From: an uncultured Paracoccaceae bacterium
GTDB lineage: Bacteria > Pseudomonadota > Alphaproteobacteria > Rhodobacterales > Rhodobacteraceae
Direction of reading: 5' to 3'
NCBI GenBank assembly: GCA_947492585.1
Contig: CANLND010000004.1
Location: 62,001-126,000, forward strand
Length of the DNA: 64,000 nucleotides
The notes under the pieces are model-generated. The model did no database searches, had not been told where the DNA came from, and saw nothing but the letters and a program-made list of their open reading frames with translations. The position numbers and the translations under genes are program-made. Shown here one piece after another: positions 38,313-47,937 of this stretch (position 1 is the first letter of the stretch; each line of letters opens with the position of its first letter).

Positions 38313-38767
38313 TTGATTTCAAACACGCCGTCGATTTCAACCGCAACGCCCATTGGCAGTGACGGTGAGCTGACCGCCGAACGCGCATGACGCCCCGCAT
38401 CACCCAGCACTTTGCCCAATAGATCAGAGGCGCCGTTCACCACTTGTGGCTGCTGAGTGAAATCCGCGGTGGAATTCACAAAAGCGCCCAGCTTTACAAC
38501 GCGCACCAAACGGCCAAGATCGCCACCGCAGGCCTCTTTGACCTGAGCCAGCAAAGACAGCGCACAGCGTTGTGCCGCAGCTTGGCCGGCCTCGACCACC
38601 ATGTCGTCTCCTAATGTGCCAGTGATCAAACCGTTTTCATCCGAGGAAATCTGCCCCGAAACATAAACGGTGTTGCCTGAGACAACAAACGGCACATAGT
38701 TTGCCGCCGGTGCGGGGGCGGCTGGCAATTCCAGACCCAGTTCGGCCAATTTGGCTTCAACGCTCAT
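38309..38767 (-). CDS. RidA (YjgF/YER057c/UK114) family protein
   Basis: Protein of 152 residues with the signature VYVSGQIS and the C-terminal RHARSAVSSPSLPMGVAVEID; the Arg matches the position that binds the substrate carboxylate in RidA. Length and wording place it in the longer branch of the family rather than canonical RidA, so imine deaminase activity is probable but not certain. Confidence 0.87.
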   Translation of the reverse strand: MSVEAKLAELGLELPAAPAPAANYVPFVVSGNTVYVSGQISSDENGLITGTLGDDMVVEAGQAAAQRCALSLLAQVKEACGGDLGRLVRVVKLGAFVNSTADFTQQPQVVNGASDLLGKVLGDAGRHARSAVSSPSLPMGVAVEIDGVFEIK

Positions 38768-38850
38768 GGCTGTAATCCTTGTTCAGCTTCATTTTGCGCA
38801 GGCTAATCCCCCAGTTCAAAAGCGAAAAGCCCAAATGCGAACCCAAAACA

Positions 38851-38876
38851 AAAACGCGCGCCCTCAGGCGCGCATT
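38851..38876 (-). terminator. Terminator of the type I secretion operon
   Basis: On the minus strand GCGCGCC, TGA, GGGCGCGC and then GTTTTTG, 15 bp after the HlyD-type stop codon. Confidence 0.8.
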
Positions 38877-38890
38877 TTATTGTGTTTGGA

Positions 38891-40195
38891 TCAGGTTTCA
38901 CGGAACGCTTTGACAAAGTAATCCGCCAGCGGTTTCACCAGATATGCAATCGGTGATCGCTCTTCGGTGCGAATGTAGCTTTCCACTGGCATGCCGGGGA
39001 TCAGCACGACGTTTTCCGGCAGTCGCTCCATTTCCCCGTCGTTCAGTTGAATTTCAGCGCGGTAATAGGTCAGCCGTGTGCCCTCATCTTCGAAGGCATC
39101 CGCCGAGACCTGCGCAACGGTGCCAAACAATTCTGGTGTCTGACGTTGATCCAGCGCGGAAAAGCGCAGCGTCACAACCTGGCCGACATAGATCTGATCA
39201 ATGTCAGTTGTCTGGACCTGCGTTGCGATGACCAAGGGACGGTCCTGCGGCACCAGATACAGCACCGGTTCTGCCGGACGCACCACCGAGCGCGGGGTGT
39301 GCACCTCCATACCGTAGACGATGCCTGACACGGGCGCCGAAATGTCCAAACGCGCCAGACGTTGTTTTAGGTTGCGGCGGTTTTCTGTCAGTTCAACCTC
39401 TTGGAACCGCAGATCCCGCAGCCGCGAAATCGCTTCTTCGCGCTGTTGGGTGCCCAGCTTTAGAACTTCGATGTCGATTTCGGTGATGCGCCCCCGTGCC
39501 TGCGCTTCAGAGGCGATCAGCTCGCCCAAGCTGCCTTCCAGATCAGCCTCGGTCCGACGCAGGCTCAACACAGTCCCCGCCTGTGCAAGACCCCGGTCCA
39601 ACAGCGATTGTTGGTTCACCCGTTCTTCACTGATCAACTCCAATTGCAGGCGCAAAGACTTCTGCTGCGCCTGAATGCCGATGATTTGTTCATCAATTTG
39701 GCTGCGGCGTTTTCCCATCTGTTCGACTTCGCGCGCAACCGAGTCCTGGCGCGCTTCGAACAATCGCGTTTGGCCCGCGACGAAATCCGCAACATCCGGC
39801 TGCGTCTTTGAAAGATCCATCAAGATCGGGTCAAATTCAATCGCCTCCGCGCTATCGCGTTCAGCCTCAAGCCGCCCACGGCGCGCGAGAACCTCAAACA
39901 ATTGTCCTTCGGTCACGGCCAGTTGCGACTGTAGCTCGGAGGCATCCAGACGGATCAGCATTTCGCCCTGTTCAACAGTGTCGCCTTCATCCACCAGGAT
40001 TTCTGAAACGATACCGCCATCCAAATGTTGGACGATCTGCCGGTTGCGATCCACTTCGATACGCCCCGTGGCAATAACCGCCCCGGCGATTGACGAGCGG
40101 ACCGACCAGGTCCCAAACCCGCCGACCAGAACGGCCAAGCCAATGAACCCGATAATCAGCGGTCGGGCGGCCGACCATGTTTGTGGCTTACTCAT
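38891..40195 (-). CDS. HlyD-family type I secretion adaptor
   Basis: Membrane-fusion protein of 434 residues: one N-terminal membrane helix (PLIIGFIGLAVLVGGFGTW), lipoyl-like half-motifs (VQHLDGGIVSEILVDEGD and DISAPVSGIVYGMEVH) and a long coiled coil between about 95 and 280. It bridges the inner-membrane ABC transporter to an outer-membrane TolC-type channel. Its ATG overlaps the stop of the ABC gene by four bases. PrtE/AprE-type by size. Confidence 0.92.
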   Translation of the reverse strand: MSKPQTWSAARPLIIGFIGLAVLVGGFGTWSVRSSIAGAVIATGRIEVDRNRQIVQHLDGGIVSEILVDEGDTVEQGEMLIRLDASELQSQLAVTEGQLFEVLARRGRLEAERDSAEAIEFDPILMDLSKTQPDVADFVAGQTRLFEARQDSVAREVEQMGKRRSQIDEQIIGIQAQQKSLRLQLELISEERVNQQSLLDRGLAQAGTVLSLRRTEADLEGSLGELIASEAQARGRITEIDIEVLKLGTQQREEAISRLRDLRFQEVELTENRRNLKQRLARLDISAPVSGIVYGMEVHTPRSVVRPAEPVLYLVPQDRPLVIATQVQTTDIDQIYVGQVVTLRFSALDQRQTPELFGTVAQVSADAFEDEGTRLTYYRAEIQLNDGEMERLPENVVLIPGMPVESYIRTEERSPIAYLVKPLADYFVKAFRET

Positions 40196-41955
40196 GCGAC
40201 GCTCCCGGTTTTGGCGACAACTTTGGGCTCGGATTGAGCGGCTTTTTGAATGTTTTGATGATTGGAAACCATTTCGCGCAACACTGTGTCCTTGGGACCA
40301 AACGCCACCTGTGTACCGCCTTCGATAACCAAAAGCATATCACATTCCTGAATAGCAGCCGGACGGTGGGCCATAATCAAGACCGAGCGCCCCTCTTCTT
40401 TCATTGTTTTGATGGCCTTGTTCAGCGCCAAAGAGCCTTCGTTGTCGAGATTGGAATTGGGTTCATCCAAGATGACAATTGCGGGATCCGCATACAAGGC
40501 ACGCGCCAATCCAACACGCTGCATCTGCCCCCCTGACAGACGACCACCGCCACCGGCGATTGGGGTGTCGTAGCCATAGGGCAGTTTCAGGATCATCTCA
40601 TGCGCGGCCGCTTTATTTGCGGCGGCAACAACCAGTTCTGAGCTGGGCGATTGCGCCAAACGCGCAATATTCTGGGCAACACTGCCTTCAAACAGCTGCA
40701 CGCGCTGCGGCAAATATCCGATGTGCTGGCCCAATACATCCGGCGCGAATTGATCCAACGATGCACCATCCAGACGCACGGTTCCCGCCGCAGGACGCCA
40801 CGCCCCGGTGAGCGCACGTGCCAAGGTCGACTTTCCAGATCCCGACGGACCAATAACCCCAATGGCCTGTCCCGGTTGAACCCGAAAGTTCACGTTGCGC
40901 AGCTGCGGGCGCGTTTCCCCCGGAGCCACAACCGCCAGGCCCTTCACCTCAAGCATAGCTTTGGGTTTGGGCAGTTCAGTCCGAGGCTGTTCTACGGGAA
41001 CTTTGGTCAGCAGTTCGCCCAAGCTGTTCCAGCCTTTGATGGCGCGCTGTACCATGGCCCATTGTCCCAGACCCTGCTCAATCGGTGCCAAAGCACGCCC
41101 CATCAGAATAGAGCCAGCAATCATCGCACCCGGTGTCACATCGCCCTGCAACACCAAATAGGCCCCAAGGCCCAGCATGGCAGACTGAAGGAACAAACGC
41201 AGCGTTTTGGTCAGCGTAGAAAACCCGCCGCCCATGTCGCTTGCGGTCACCGTATCTGACAGCGCAGAATCACGCGCAGTTTTCCAGCGTTCAAATGCCG
41301 CCCCGCGCATACCCATCGATTGGATCATTTCGGCTTCGTTGCGGATCTCTTCCGACAAGAGAGACGCCTTATGGGACGACACATTTGCCTCTTGTTGTGG
41401 TTTGCGCGTTGTCAGCTGGTTGATCAATGCGATCACCACAAGAACTGACCCACCAGCAACTGCGAGCATTCCGAGCCACGGGTGAAACAGCGCGATCCCC
41501 GCAAGGAAGATTGGCGTCCATGGCAGATCATATGCTGACGTCAAAACTGGAGAGGCCATAAGGCGCTGCACCGACTCAAGGTCGGCAAGCCCGGTTTGTG
41601 CCGCAGGGTCGTTGGCCACGGCAGATCGGCGAATCATCGCGTCAAAGACACGTTTATCCATTCTGGCCTGGAAGCGCGCGCCCACCCGAGACATCACCCG
41701 GCCGCGCACGTAATCCAAGATTCCCATCATTCCATAAAGGAACACAACAAGAATGGAGAGCGCCAGCAAGGTCGCCTCAGAACGGCTCCCAAGCACCCGA
41801 TCATAGACCTGCATCATATAGAGCGGTCCGGTAAGCATCAGAAGGTTAACGAAAAAGCTGAAAAGGCCCACGGCCCAATACAGACGGCGGCTTTCACGGC
41901 GCGCATCGCGTAATTCGTTCAAACCGACTTGATATTCATGTTTTGACATAGACAA
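40192..41955 (-). CDS. Type I secretion ABC transporter (PrtD/AprD type)
   Basis: Permease/ATPase of 587 residues: six membrane helices (about 25-300), then an ATP-binding domain with Walker A GPSGSGKSTLARAL, signature LSGGQMQRVGLARAL and Walker B IVILDEPNSNLD. There is no N-terminal C39 peptidase domain, which fits export of RTX proteins with an uncleaved C-terminal signal. No substrate gene and no TolC gene are adjacent. Confidence 0.93.
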   Translation of the reverse strand: MSMSKHEYQVGLNELRDARRESRRLYWAVGLFSFFVNLLMLTGPLYMMQVYDRVLGSRSEATLLALSILVVFLYGMMGILDYVRGRVMSRVGARFQARMDKRVFDAMIRRSAVANDPAAQTGLADLESVQRLMASPVLTSAYDLPWTPIFLAGIALFHPWLGMLAVAGGSVLVVIALINQLTTRKPQQEANVSSHKASLLSEEIRNEAEMIQSMGMRGAAFERWKTARDSALSDTVTASDMGGGFSTLTKTLRLFLQSAMLGLGAYLVLQGDVTPGAMIAGSILMGRALAPIEQGLGQWAMVQRAIKGWNSLGELLTKVPVEQPRTELPKPKAMLEVKGLAVVAPGETRPQLRNVNFRVQPGQAIGVIGPSGSGKSTLARALTGAWRPAAGTVRLDGASLDQFAPDVLGQHIGYLPQRVQLFEGSVAQNIARLAQSPSSELVVAAANKAAAHEMILKLPYGYDTPIAGGGGRLSGGQMQRVGLARALYADPAIVILDEPNSNLDNEGSLALNKAIKTMKEEGRSVLIMAHRPAAIQECDMLLVIEGGTQVAFGPKDTVLREMVSNHQNIQKAAQSEPKVVAKTGSVA

Positions 41956-42162
41956 ACTGCTGTTTTGCTTCGGCTGATATATAGGTCATTGGACCTCTAA
42001 CCGACATTGTTTTTTAATGGGGATGTTTCAAATGTGCCACAAACCGCCAAACTAAGGGAATTTGCCCCTGTGAACAGGAAAAAATACTCTTATGTCTGGC
42101 AAAAGTTTTTCGGCGCCACATATCACATATGGCTGCCCGGCCCGAACATGAGATGAACACAG

Positions 42163-42924
42163 ATGACACTGACGAAACGCTCGCTTTTCACAGCAGCTGC
42201 CTTGGCCCTTGCGGTCCTGACAACCGGTTGCGCGACCCAAAGCCCCGAAGCGCTGGCTGCGGGCGAAATTCGTGACCCACACGAAAAGCGCAACCGCACC
42301 GTTCACGCGTTCAACCGCGGCGTCGATCGCTATGCGTTCCGCCCGGCCTCCAAGGGCTATGTCTCTGTGGTCCCGCCAGACATGGTGACCAGCTTTGGCT
42401 ACTTTGCCGAGAATCTCTCGATGCCAGGCCAAGCCGTGAACTCTCTGTTGCAGGGGAATGTCAAACAAGCGGGCATTGCCTTGTCCCGGTTTGCCATCAA
42501 CACGGTTCTGGGCATTGGTGGCTTGGGGGATCCAGCGTCCGACTTCAACGTGCCCGCTGTCGACACCGATTTCGGCGAGACCCTGCATGTCTGGGGAGTC
42601 GGTGAGGGCTCTTATGTTGAATTGCCTGTCTTGGGCCCCTCCACGGCGCGGGATGCGACCGGTTTTGTCGTCGACCTGTTCACCAACCCGCTTGGTTACG
42701 CTCGGAACAATCCCGCCGAAAACATCGACATTTACGCCGAAGTGGTGCGCCGCCTCGGGGATCGTGGCACATATTCAGACACAGTGGATTCAATCTTGTA
42801 TGAAAGCGCCGACAGCTACGCGCAGGCGCGCCTCATCTATTTGCAAAACCGCCGGTTTGAACTGGGCCAAACCTCGGAAACCTCCGAAATTGATCCGTTT
42901 GAACTGGATACAGAAGGGTTCTAA
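42163..42924 (+). CDS. mlaA: MlaA (VacJ) outer-membrane lipoprotein
   Basis: Lipoprotein of 253 residues with lipobox LTTGC (Cys23) and family blocks RTVHAFNRGVDRYAF, LSMPGQAVNSLLQGNVKQ and GIGGLGDPASDF. It takes misplaced phospholipids from the outer leaflet and passes them to MlaC for return to the inner membrane. The mlaFED transporter is not nearby. Confidence 0.93.
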   Translation: MTLTKRSLFTAAALALAVLTTGCATQSPEALAAGEIRDPHEKRNRTVHAFNRGVDRYAFRPASKGYVSVVPPDMVTSFGYFAENLSMPGQAVNSLLQGNVKQAGIALSRFAINTVLGIGGLGDPASDFNVPAVDTDFGETLHVWGVGEGSYVELPVLGPSTARDATGFVVDLFTNPLGYARNNPAENIDIYAEVVRRLGDRGTYSDTVDSILYESADSYAQARLIYLQNRRFELGQTSETSEIDPFELDTEGF

Positions 42925-43514
42925 TGATGTATCGCCGTACATTTCTGGCTGGCCTTGGCGCCACACTCACCTTTGCCCCGCACGCCGCTTTGGCGCTCAA
43001 CAACGATGAAGCGCGCGCGCTGATCAATCAGCTTGTCGGCGATATCAATGGTGTTATCGATGCGGGCAAGGGCGAAAAAGCCATGTTCCGCGAATTTGAG
43101 CGCATCTTTTCCAGCTACAGCGACACGTCTTATATTTCAGCTTATGCACTGGGCGTCGAAGCCCGTCGCGCCTCCAAAAGCCAGAAAAAGGCGTTTTCCA
43201 AGGCCTTCCAAAGCTACATTGCCCGTAAATATGGCCGCCGCTTCCGCGAATTCATTGGAGGTCGTTTGGAAGTGACCAACGTCAAAAAGGTCAAAAAGTG
43301 GTACGAAGTGCAGACCGTGGCATACCTCAAAGGGCAATCCCCGTTTGAGGTCACCTTTCAGGTCTCCAACCGCTCGGGCAAGAACCGCTTCTTTAATATG
43401 TACATCGAGGGCGTAAATCTGCTGCTCACGGAGCGTACAGAAATCGGCGCGATCATCGATCGCAACAAGGGTGATCTGGACAAGACCATCCGGCAGCTGA
43501 AATCACTGGGCTAA
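42924..43514 (+). CDS. mlaC: MlaC-family periplasmic phospholipid-binding protein
   Basis: Protein of 196 residues with a signal peptide (LAGLGATLTFAPHAALA) and the Tgt2/MlaC domain (FRREFIGGRLEV-like block, VTFQVSNRSGKNRFFNMYIEG). It shuttles phospholipids between MlaA and the MlaFEDB transporter. Its ATG shares one base with the mlaA stop (TAATG). Confidence 0.9.
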   Translation: MMYRRTFLAGLGATLTFAPHAALALNNDEARALINQLVGDINGVIDAGKGEKAMFREFERIFSSYSDTSYISAYALGVEARRASKSQKKAFSKAFQSYIARKYGRRFREFIGGRLEVTNVKKVKKWYEVQTVAYLKGQSPFEVTFQVSNRSGKNRFFNMYIEGVNLLLTERTEIGAIIDRNKGDLDKTIRQLKSLG

Positions 43515-43537
43515 TCTGCGCCCAATCGCTCTTATGC

Positions 43538-43565
43538 AAAAGGCCCCATACTGGGGCCTTTTTTG
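43538..43565 (+). terminator. Rho-independent terminator after mlaC
   Basis: AAAGGCCCC and GGGGCCTTTTTT pair around ATACT, with a T run. Confidence 0.9.
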
Positions 43566-43600
43566 TGTTTAACCCGAAGGCATGATCGCAACGGCACGCT

Positions 43601-45850
43601 TTAGCCTCCAAAAATACCGCGCAGCACATTGTCGATTGCACCGCCCAACCCCTGGCCGTTTTGCCGACGACGTTCCCGTTGCGGGGTGGGTTGTGGAGCA
43701 GGTTGCGGAGTGGTGGGCTGGATTTCTCGGGCGATGGGCTGTGGTTCAGCCATGGGCAACGGACGGGCAGGAAGGCCCTCATGCACGCGCAGCATGGTTT
43801 CCCGCCAGATTTCAGCCGGAAGCCCGCCGCCCGTAACCCCTGTGAGCGGGGTGTTGTCATCATAGCCCATCCAGACCCCCGCCACGTAATCAGCCGTAAA
43901 GCCAATGAACCAGGCATCACGCGCAGCTTGGGTGGTGCCAGATTTTCCCGCGGCCTGCCGCCCTGGCAATTGCGCCCGCGTCCCGGTGCCACCTGCAATG
44001 ACTTTCTCCATCATCCAGGTGAGCTGCTGTGCTGCGTTACGCTGGATCACCCGCTCGCCAATACCGGTTTCGTTGCGGATCAAGGCCTCGCGGTCCTCAA
44101 GCAATTTCAGCTCAACCAGACCGTAAGGCGCAACCGAAGAGCCACCGTTCAGAATGCCCGCATAAGCGCCAGTCATCTCCAACAGGCTGCTTTCCGATGC
44201 GCCAAGCGCAAGCGCAGGTCCATCGGCCAGATCGCTGGCAATACCAAAATCTCCGGCAACCTTGCGTACCAGATCCCGGCCCACAGCCTCGGACAGTTTA
44301 ACAGCCGGAACGTTTAATGAATCGCGCAACGACCGCGTCAGCGTCACATCGCCATAATATTTATGGGTATAGTTCTTGGGGCACCATTGGCCCGAACCCG
44401 GAATATTCAAACAATATTCCGCATCGCGCACCAGATCAAACGGGGAATACCCAAGCTCAAGCGCGGTGGCATAGACAAAGGGTTTAAACGATGACCCAGT
44501 CTGACGTTTCGCCTGCGTGGCACGGTTAAACACACCGGACACCCGTGTTTGCCGCCCTCCTACCATGGCCCGCACTGCACCATCGGCGCTCATCACCACA
44601 ATCGCGGCCTGCGCTTTAGAACCTTTGCGAACCTTGGTCTCAAAGATATGGTCCATTGCCTCTTCGGTGGCGCGTTGCAACCGCTGATCAAGTGTCGTCT
44701 TGATCACCACGTCCTCTGTCGTGTCCTGACCAAAGAAATCGGGAATGGTATCCATCACCCAATCGGCAAAATAGCCCCCCGCGCGCGCCTGCGCCGCCTT
44801 GGAAAGGGTCGCGGGGTTGGTCTGACTTGCACGCATTTCAGCCACGCTCAGATAGCCTTGCTCTTGCATCAGGCGCAAAATGGTGGCCGCGCGGTCTTGG
44901 GAGCGTTTCAGATTGTTGGTCGGGGACAAAGTCGATGGCGCCATCAGCAAGCCCGCCAGCATCGCGCTTTCGGCAGCATTCACCTGATCCGCTGATTTCC
45001 CGAAATAGCGCTGCGTTGCCGCCTCAACACCATAAGCCCCGCCGCCCAGATACGCGCGGTTCATATAAATCGAAAGGATTTCATCCTTGGTGTACTTTGC
45101 CTCAAGCGCCAGCGCATAAATCGCTTCTTTGATTTTGCGCCCCAAAGATCCCCGGCGGCAATCGCGCTCATAAGCGGCCTCATTCTTCCACTTGGTAGGA
45201 TCAAACTCGACCCCCAGACAGATCAGTTTTGCGGTCTGTTGCGTAAGAGTAGACCCGCCATGACCTGACAATGGTCCACGCCCTTCCCGCAGGTTGATGC
45301 GCACGGCAGATGCGACCCCGCGCGGGCTAAGACCAAAATGGGAATAAAACCGTTTGTCTTCGGTGGCGACAAAAGCGTTCTTCAAATGCGGTGATACCGT
45401 TTCAGTTGTCACCACGCCGCCGAACTGGTCGCCGCGCCACGCGTATACTTCGCCCGTGTGATCCAACAGCGTCACAGAGCCGCGCGCGCGTCCATCCACC
45501 AGCGCACGGGCCTCGGGCAATCCGATATAGACGTTGGCCACCGCGACGGCGATCACCACCGCAACAATGGCCCCCGCCCGCCAGCTGATCCGCCAGGCCA
45601 AGGCAAATACCCAACTACACAGACGCAGGACCATCCCAAGCACTCCGCGCCGCGCGGGGCGTTTCGCCGGTCGCGCCGGGGCGCGCCTGGGCGCCGCCTT
45701 CCCCCGGGTTTTCTGCGTTTTGGATTTCGCGAACAGACCCAACAGACCGTTTTTCTTGGCCTTCGGCTTGCGTGCCGGTTTGCGCTTGGGCGCCGTCTTT
45801 CCATACCGCTTATCTGCCACAAGCGGCGTACGCCCTGATTTTTGTGCCAT
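43601..45850 (-). CDS. Class A penicillin-binding protein (PBP1-type)
   Basis: Bifunctional peptidoglycan synthase of 749 residues. A basic, low-complexity cytoplasmic tail of about 75 residues precedes one membrane helix (about 80-110). The GT51 glycosyltransferase domain has ATEDKRFYSHFG and GGSTLTQQTAKL; the transpeptidase has the Ser motif TGSSFKPF, then SLN in DSLNVPAVK, and KSGTTQAARDAWF. The very Lys/Arg/Pro-rich N-terminus is longer than in E. coli PBP1A, and there is a proline/glutamine-rich C-terminal tail. Confidence 0.93.
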   Translation of the reverse strand: MAQKSGRTPLVADKRYGKTAPKRKPARKPKAKKNGLLGLFAKSKTQKTRGKAAPRRAPARPAKRPARRGVLGMVLRLCSWVFALAWRISWRAGAIVAVVIAVAVANVYIGLPEARALVDGRARGSVTLLDHTGEVYAWRGDQFGGVVTTETVSPHLKNAFVATEDKRFYSHFGLSPRGVASAVRINLREGRGPLSGHGGSTLTQQTAKLICLGVEFDPTKWKNEAAYERDCRRGSLGRKIKEAIYALALEAKYTKDEILSIYMNRAYLGGGAYGVEAATQRYFGKSADQVNAAESAMLAGLLMAPSTLSPTNNLKRSQDRAATILRLMQEQGYLSVAEMRASQTNPATLSKAAQARAGGYFADWVMDTIPDFFGQDTTEDVVIKTTLDQRLQRATEEAMDHIFETKVRKGSKAQAAIVVMSADGAVRAMVGGRQTRVSGVFNRATQAKRQTGSSFKPFVYATALELGYSPFDLVRDAEYCLNIPGSGQWCPKNYTHKYYGDVTLTRSLRDSLNVPAVKLSEAVGRDLVRKVAGDFGIASDLADGPALALGASESSLLEMTGAYAGILNGGSSVAPYGLVELKLLEDREALIRNETGIGERVIQRNAAQQLTWMMEKVIAGGTGTRAQLPGRQAAGKSGTTQAARDAWFIGFTADYVAGVWMGYDDNTPLTGVTGGGLPAEIWRETMLRVHEGLPARPLPMAEPQPIAREIQPTTPQPAPQPTPQRERRRQNGQGLGGAIDNVLRGIFGG

Positions 45851-46104
45851 GCCTAGTTCCTGCCCGGTTTGCCCGTTTTCCCAACATTACACCCCTGAAT
45901 AAACAATGTAGAGGGGCCGAATGAGCGGATTTCCCCTTCGCTCAGCGCCCTAAATTTAATCATTGCGCAGAATTTGAGCAATTTTTTTAATCCCTGCCCT
46001 CTGTAGAGCACCCAAAAACCACCACGAACATTCCCCCGACTCGGTCCCCCCGCTTTTCTGCAGTCGCGAAATGAACGGGCGCAGGCCCAAACGAGGGTGT
46101 TGAG

Positions 46105-46443
46105 ATGAAAATGATCATAGCAGCCATCAAGCCCTTCAAGCTGGAAGAGGTCCGCGAAGCGCTGACCCAGATCGGCGTGTCGGGACTGATGGTGACAGAA
46201 ATCAAAGGCTTTGGTGCACAAGCCGGCCATACGGAAATCTATCGTGGCGCAGAGTACGAAGTGAACTTTGTCCCCAAGATTAAATTGGAAATCGTCGTGG
46301 CTGCCGATCAGGCCGATCAGGTTGTTGACACGATCACCCAGACCGCCCGCACCGGCAAGATTGGCGACGGCAAAATCTTTGTACTGGATGTGGCCCAGGC
46401 GGTTCGCGTGCGCACCGGCGAAACCAACCTAGAGGCGCTCTAA
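46105..46443 (+). CDS. glnK: Nitrogen regulatory PII protein
   Basis: Signal protein of 112 residues, trimer in the family. It has the T-loop RGAEYEVNF with the uridylylated Tyr51, and the C-terminal TGKIGDGKIFV ATP-binding block. Paired with amtB it acts as GlnK, blocking the ammonium channel when nitrogen is plentiful. The 254-bp upstream gap has no clear sigma-54 or NtrC site that I can see. Confidence 0.94.
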   Translation: MKMIIAAIKPFKLEEVREALTQIGVSGLMVTEIKGFGAQAGHTEIYRGAEYEVNFVPKIKLEIVVAADQADQVVDTITQTARTGKIGDGKIFVLDVAQAVRVRTGETNLEAL

Positions 46444-46468
46444 AGCGCCCTATTCGGAAGGAAATGAC

Positions 46469-47791
46469 ATGAAAAAATTCACCCTCCCCCTTGCCGCAGC
46501 CGCGCTGACCGCGCTGCCCGGCTTGGCGCTGGCGCAGGAGGCCGAGACGGGCCTGACCGCGCAGCACACGCAATACATTCTGACCTCGCTGCTGTTTCTG
46601 GTGGGTGGCTTTCTGGTGTTCTGGATGGCTGCTGGCTTTGCCATGCTCGAAGCTGGCCTCGTGCGGTCCAAAAACGTGACAATGCAGCTGACCAAAAACG
46701 TGGCGCTCTTTTCTCTCGCCGCCATCATGTACTGGCTGGTCGGCTTTAACCTGATGTACCCCGGCGACGCCTGGATCATCCCCGGCATCTTGGGCACATT
46801 CTCCCCCACCTCGCTGGAACCAGTTGGCCTCGCCGACACCCAAACTGCGCTGGATTACGCCTCAGTTGGGTCTGATTTCTTTTTCCAGCTGATGTTTTGT
46901 GCCACCACCGCGTCCATCGTCTCTGGCACCATGGCAGAGCGTGTGAAACTGTGGCCCTTCCTGTTGTTTGTCGTCGTTCTGACCGGCATCATCTACCCGA
47001 TCGAGGCCTCCTGGCAGTGGGGCGGCGGTTGGTTGTCTGAACTGGGCTTTTCTGACTTTGCTGGCTCAACCCTCGTGCACGCAGCTGGTGGTTTTGCCGC
47101 CCTCGCAGGTGCGATTGTTCTGGGCCCACGGATTGGCAAGTACAAAGACGGCCGCACCATCCCAATGCCCGGTTCCAACCTGGCGCTGGCCACTTTGGGT
47201 ACATTCATCCTGTGGCTTGGCTGGTTTGGCTTCAATGGCGGCTCACAGCTGGCAATGGGCACCATCGGTGACATGGCTGATATCTCCCGCATCTTTGCAA
47301 ACACCAATATGGCCGCTGCAGCCGGTGCTGTCACTGCGCTGATCCTGACCCAGGTGATGTTCAAAAAGCCTGACCTCACCATGATCCTAAACGGCGCGTT
47401 GGCCGGTCTGGTGTCGATCACTGCTGAACCTCTGGCACCCTCCCTATTCCAGTCGCTGATCATCGGCGCTGTGGGCGGTGGTATCGTAGTCTTTGCGGTT
47501 CCGTTCCTGGACAAGCTGAAAATTGACGACGTGGTCGGTGCTATTCCGGTTCACCTGATCGCAGGTTTCTGGGGAACCGTCGTCGTAGCTTGGACCAACT
47601 CAGACGCCAACGTTGTGACCCAGATCATCGGGTTTGCAGCCATCGGCGCCTTTGTCTTCGTGGTTAGCTTCATCGGCTTTGGCATCCTCAAAGCTGTGGT
47701 CGGCATCCGCGTCGACGAAGAAGACGAAGTCAACGGTCTCGACATGGCGGAACTGGGCATGGAAGCCTACCCTGAGTTCTCGACCACCTAA
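46469..47791 (+). CDS. amtB: Ammonium transporter
   Basis: Membrane channel of 440 residues with an N-terminal signal sequence (LPLAAAALTALPGLALAQ), eleven further helices and the Amt blocks MTKNVALF-like LTKNVALFSLAAIMYW, FAGSTLVHAAGGFAALAGA and HLIAGFWGT (pore histidines). It is 25 bp behind glnK in one operon, followed by a strong terminator. Confidence 0.96.
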   Translation: MKKFTLPLAAAALTALPGLALAQEAETGLTAQHTQYILTSLLFLVGGFLVFWMAAGFAMLEAGLVRSKNVTMQLTKNVALFSLAAIMYWLVGFNLMYPGDAWIIPGILGTFSPTSLEPVGLADTQTALDYASVGSDFFFQLMFCATTASIVSGTMAERVKLWPFLLFVVVLTGIIYPIEASWQWGGGWLSELGFSDFAGSTLVHAAGGFAALAGAIVLGPRIGKYKDGRTIPMPGSNLALATLGTFILWLGWFGFNGGSQLAMGTIGDMADISRIFANTNMAAAAGAVTALILTQVMFKKPDLTMILNGALAGLVSITAEPLAPSLFQSLIIGAVGGGIVVFAVPFLDKLKIDDVVGAIPVHLIAGFWGTVVVAWTNSDANVVTQIIGFAAIGAFVFVVSFIGFGILKAVVGIRVDEEDEVNGLDMAELGMEAYPEFSTT

Positions 47792-47811
47792 GTTCTAAAT
47801 CAAAAAAACCG

Positions 47812-47837
47812 AAAAGCCCGGCCAGCGCCGGGCTTTT
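47812..47837 (+). terminator. Rho-independent terminator after amtB
   Basis: AAAAGCCCGGC and GCCGGGCTTTTT pair around CAGC. Confidence 0.92.
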
Positions 47838-47860
47838 TCGCTTTCTCGACATCGGATCGG

Positions 47861-47926
47861 GCTTCTTTTTGGCCACAATACCCCGGGGTGAATGGCGCGT
47901 TTACGCGCCAGAGGGGCAGAGCCCCG
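47861..47926 (-). repeat. Dispersed two-hairpin repeat, copy C
   Basis: Read on the minus strand: GGGGCTCTGCCCC, then hairpin TGGCGCG/CGCGCCA with loop TAAA (47893-47910), then TTCACCCCGGGGTATT and GGCCAAAAAGAAGC. The order is the same as copy A, with a different but still paired second stem. It lies between the convergent genes amtB and the VOC protein. Confidence 0.8.
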
Positions 47927-47937
47927 CACTTGCCGCC

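Noticed and set aside
41983-41996. AGGTC-ATTG-GACCT dyad before the ABC secretion gene
   Set aside because: Only five base pairs and not repeated; no reason to call it an operator.
45851-46104. Sigma-54/NtrC control of glnK-amtB
   Set aside because: I looked for a TGGCAC-N5-TTGC element and for TGCAC-type NtrC sites in the 254-bp gap and found none that is convincing.
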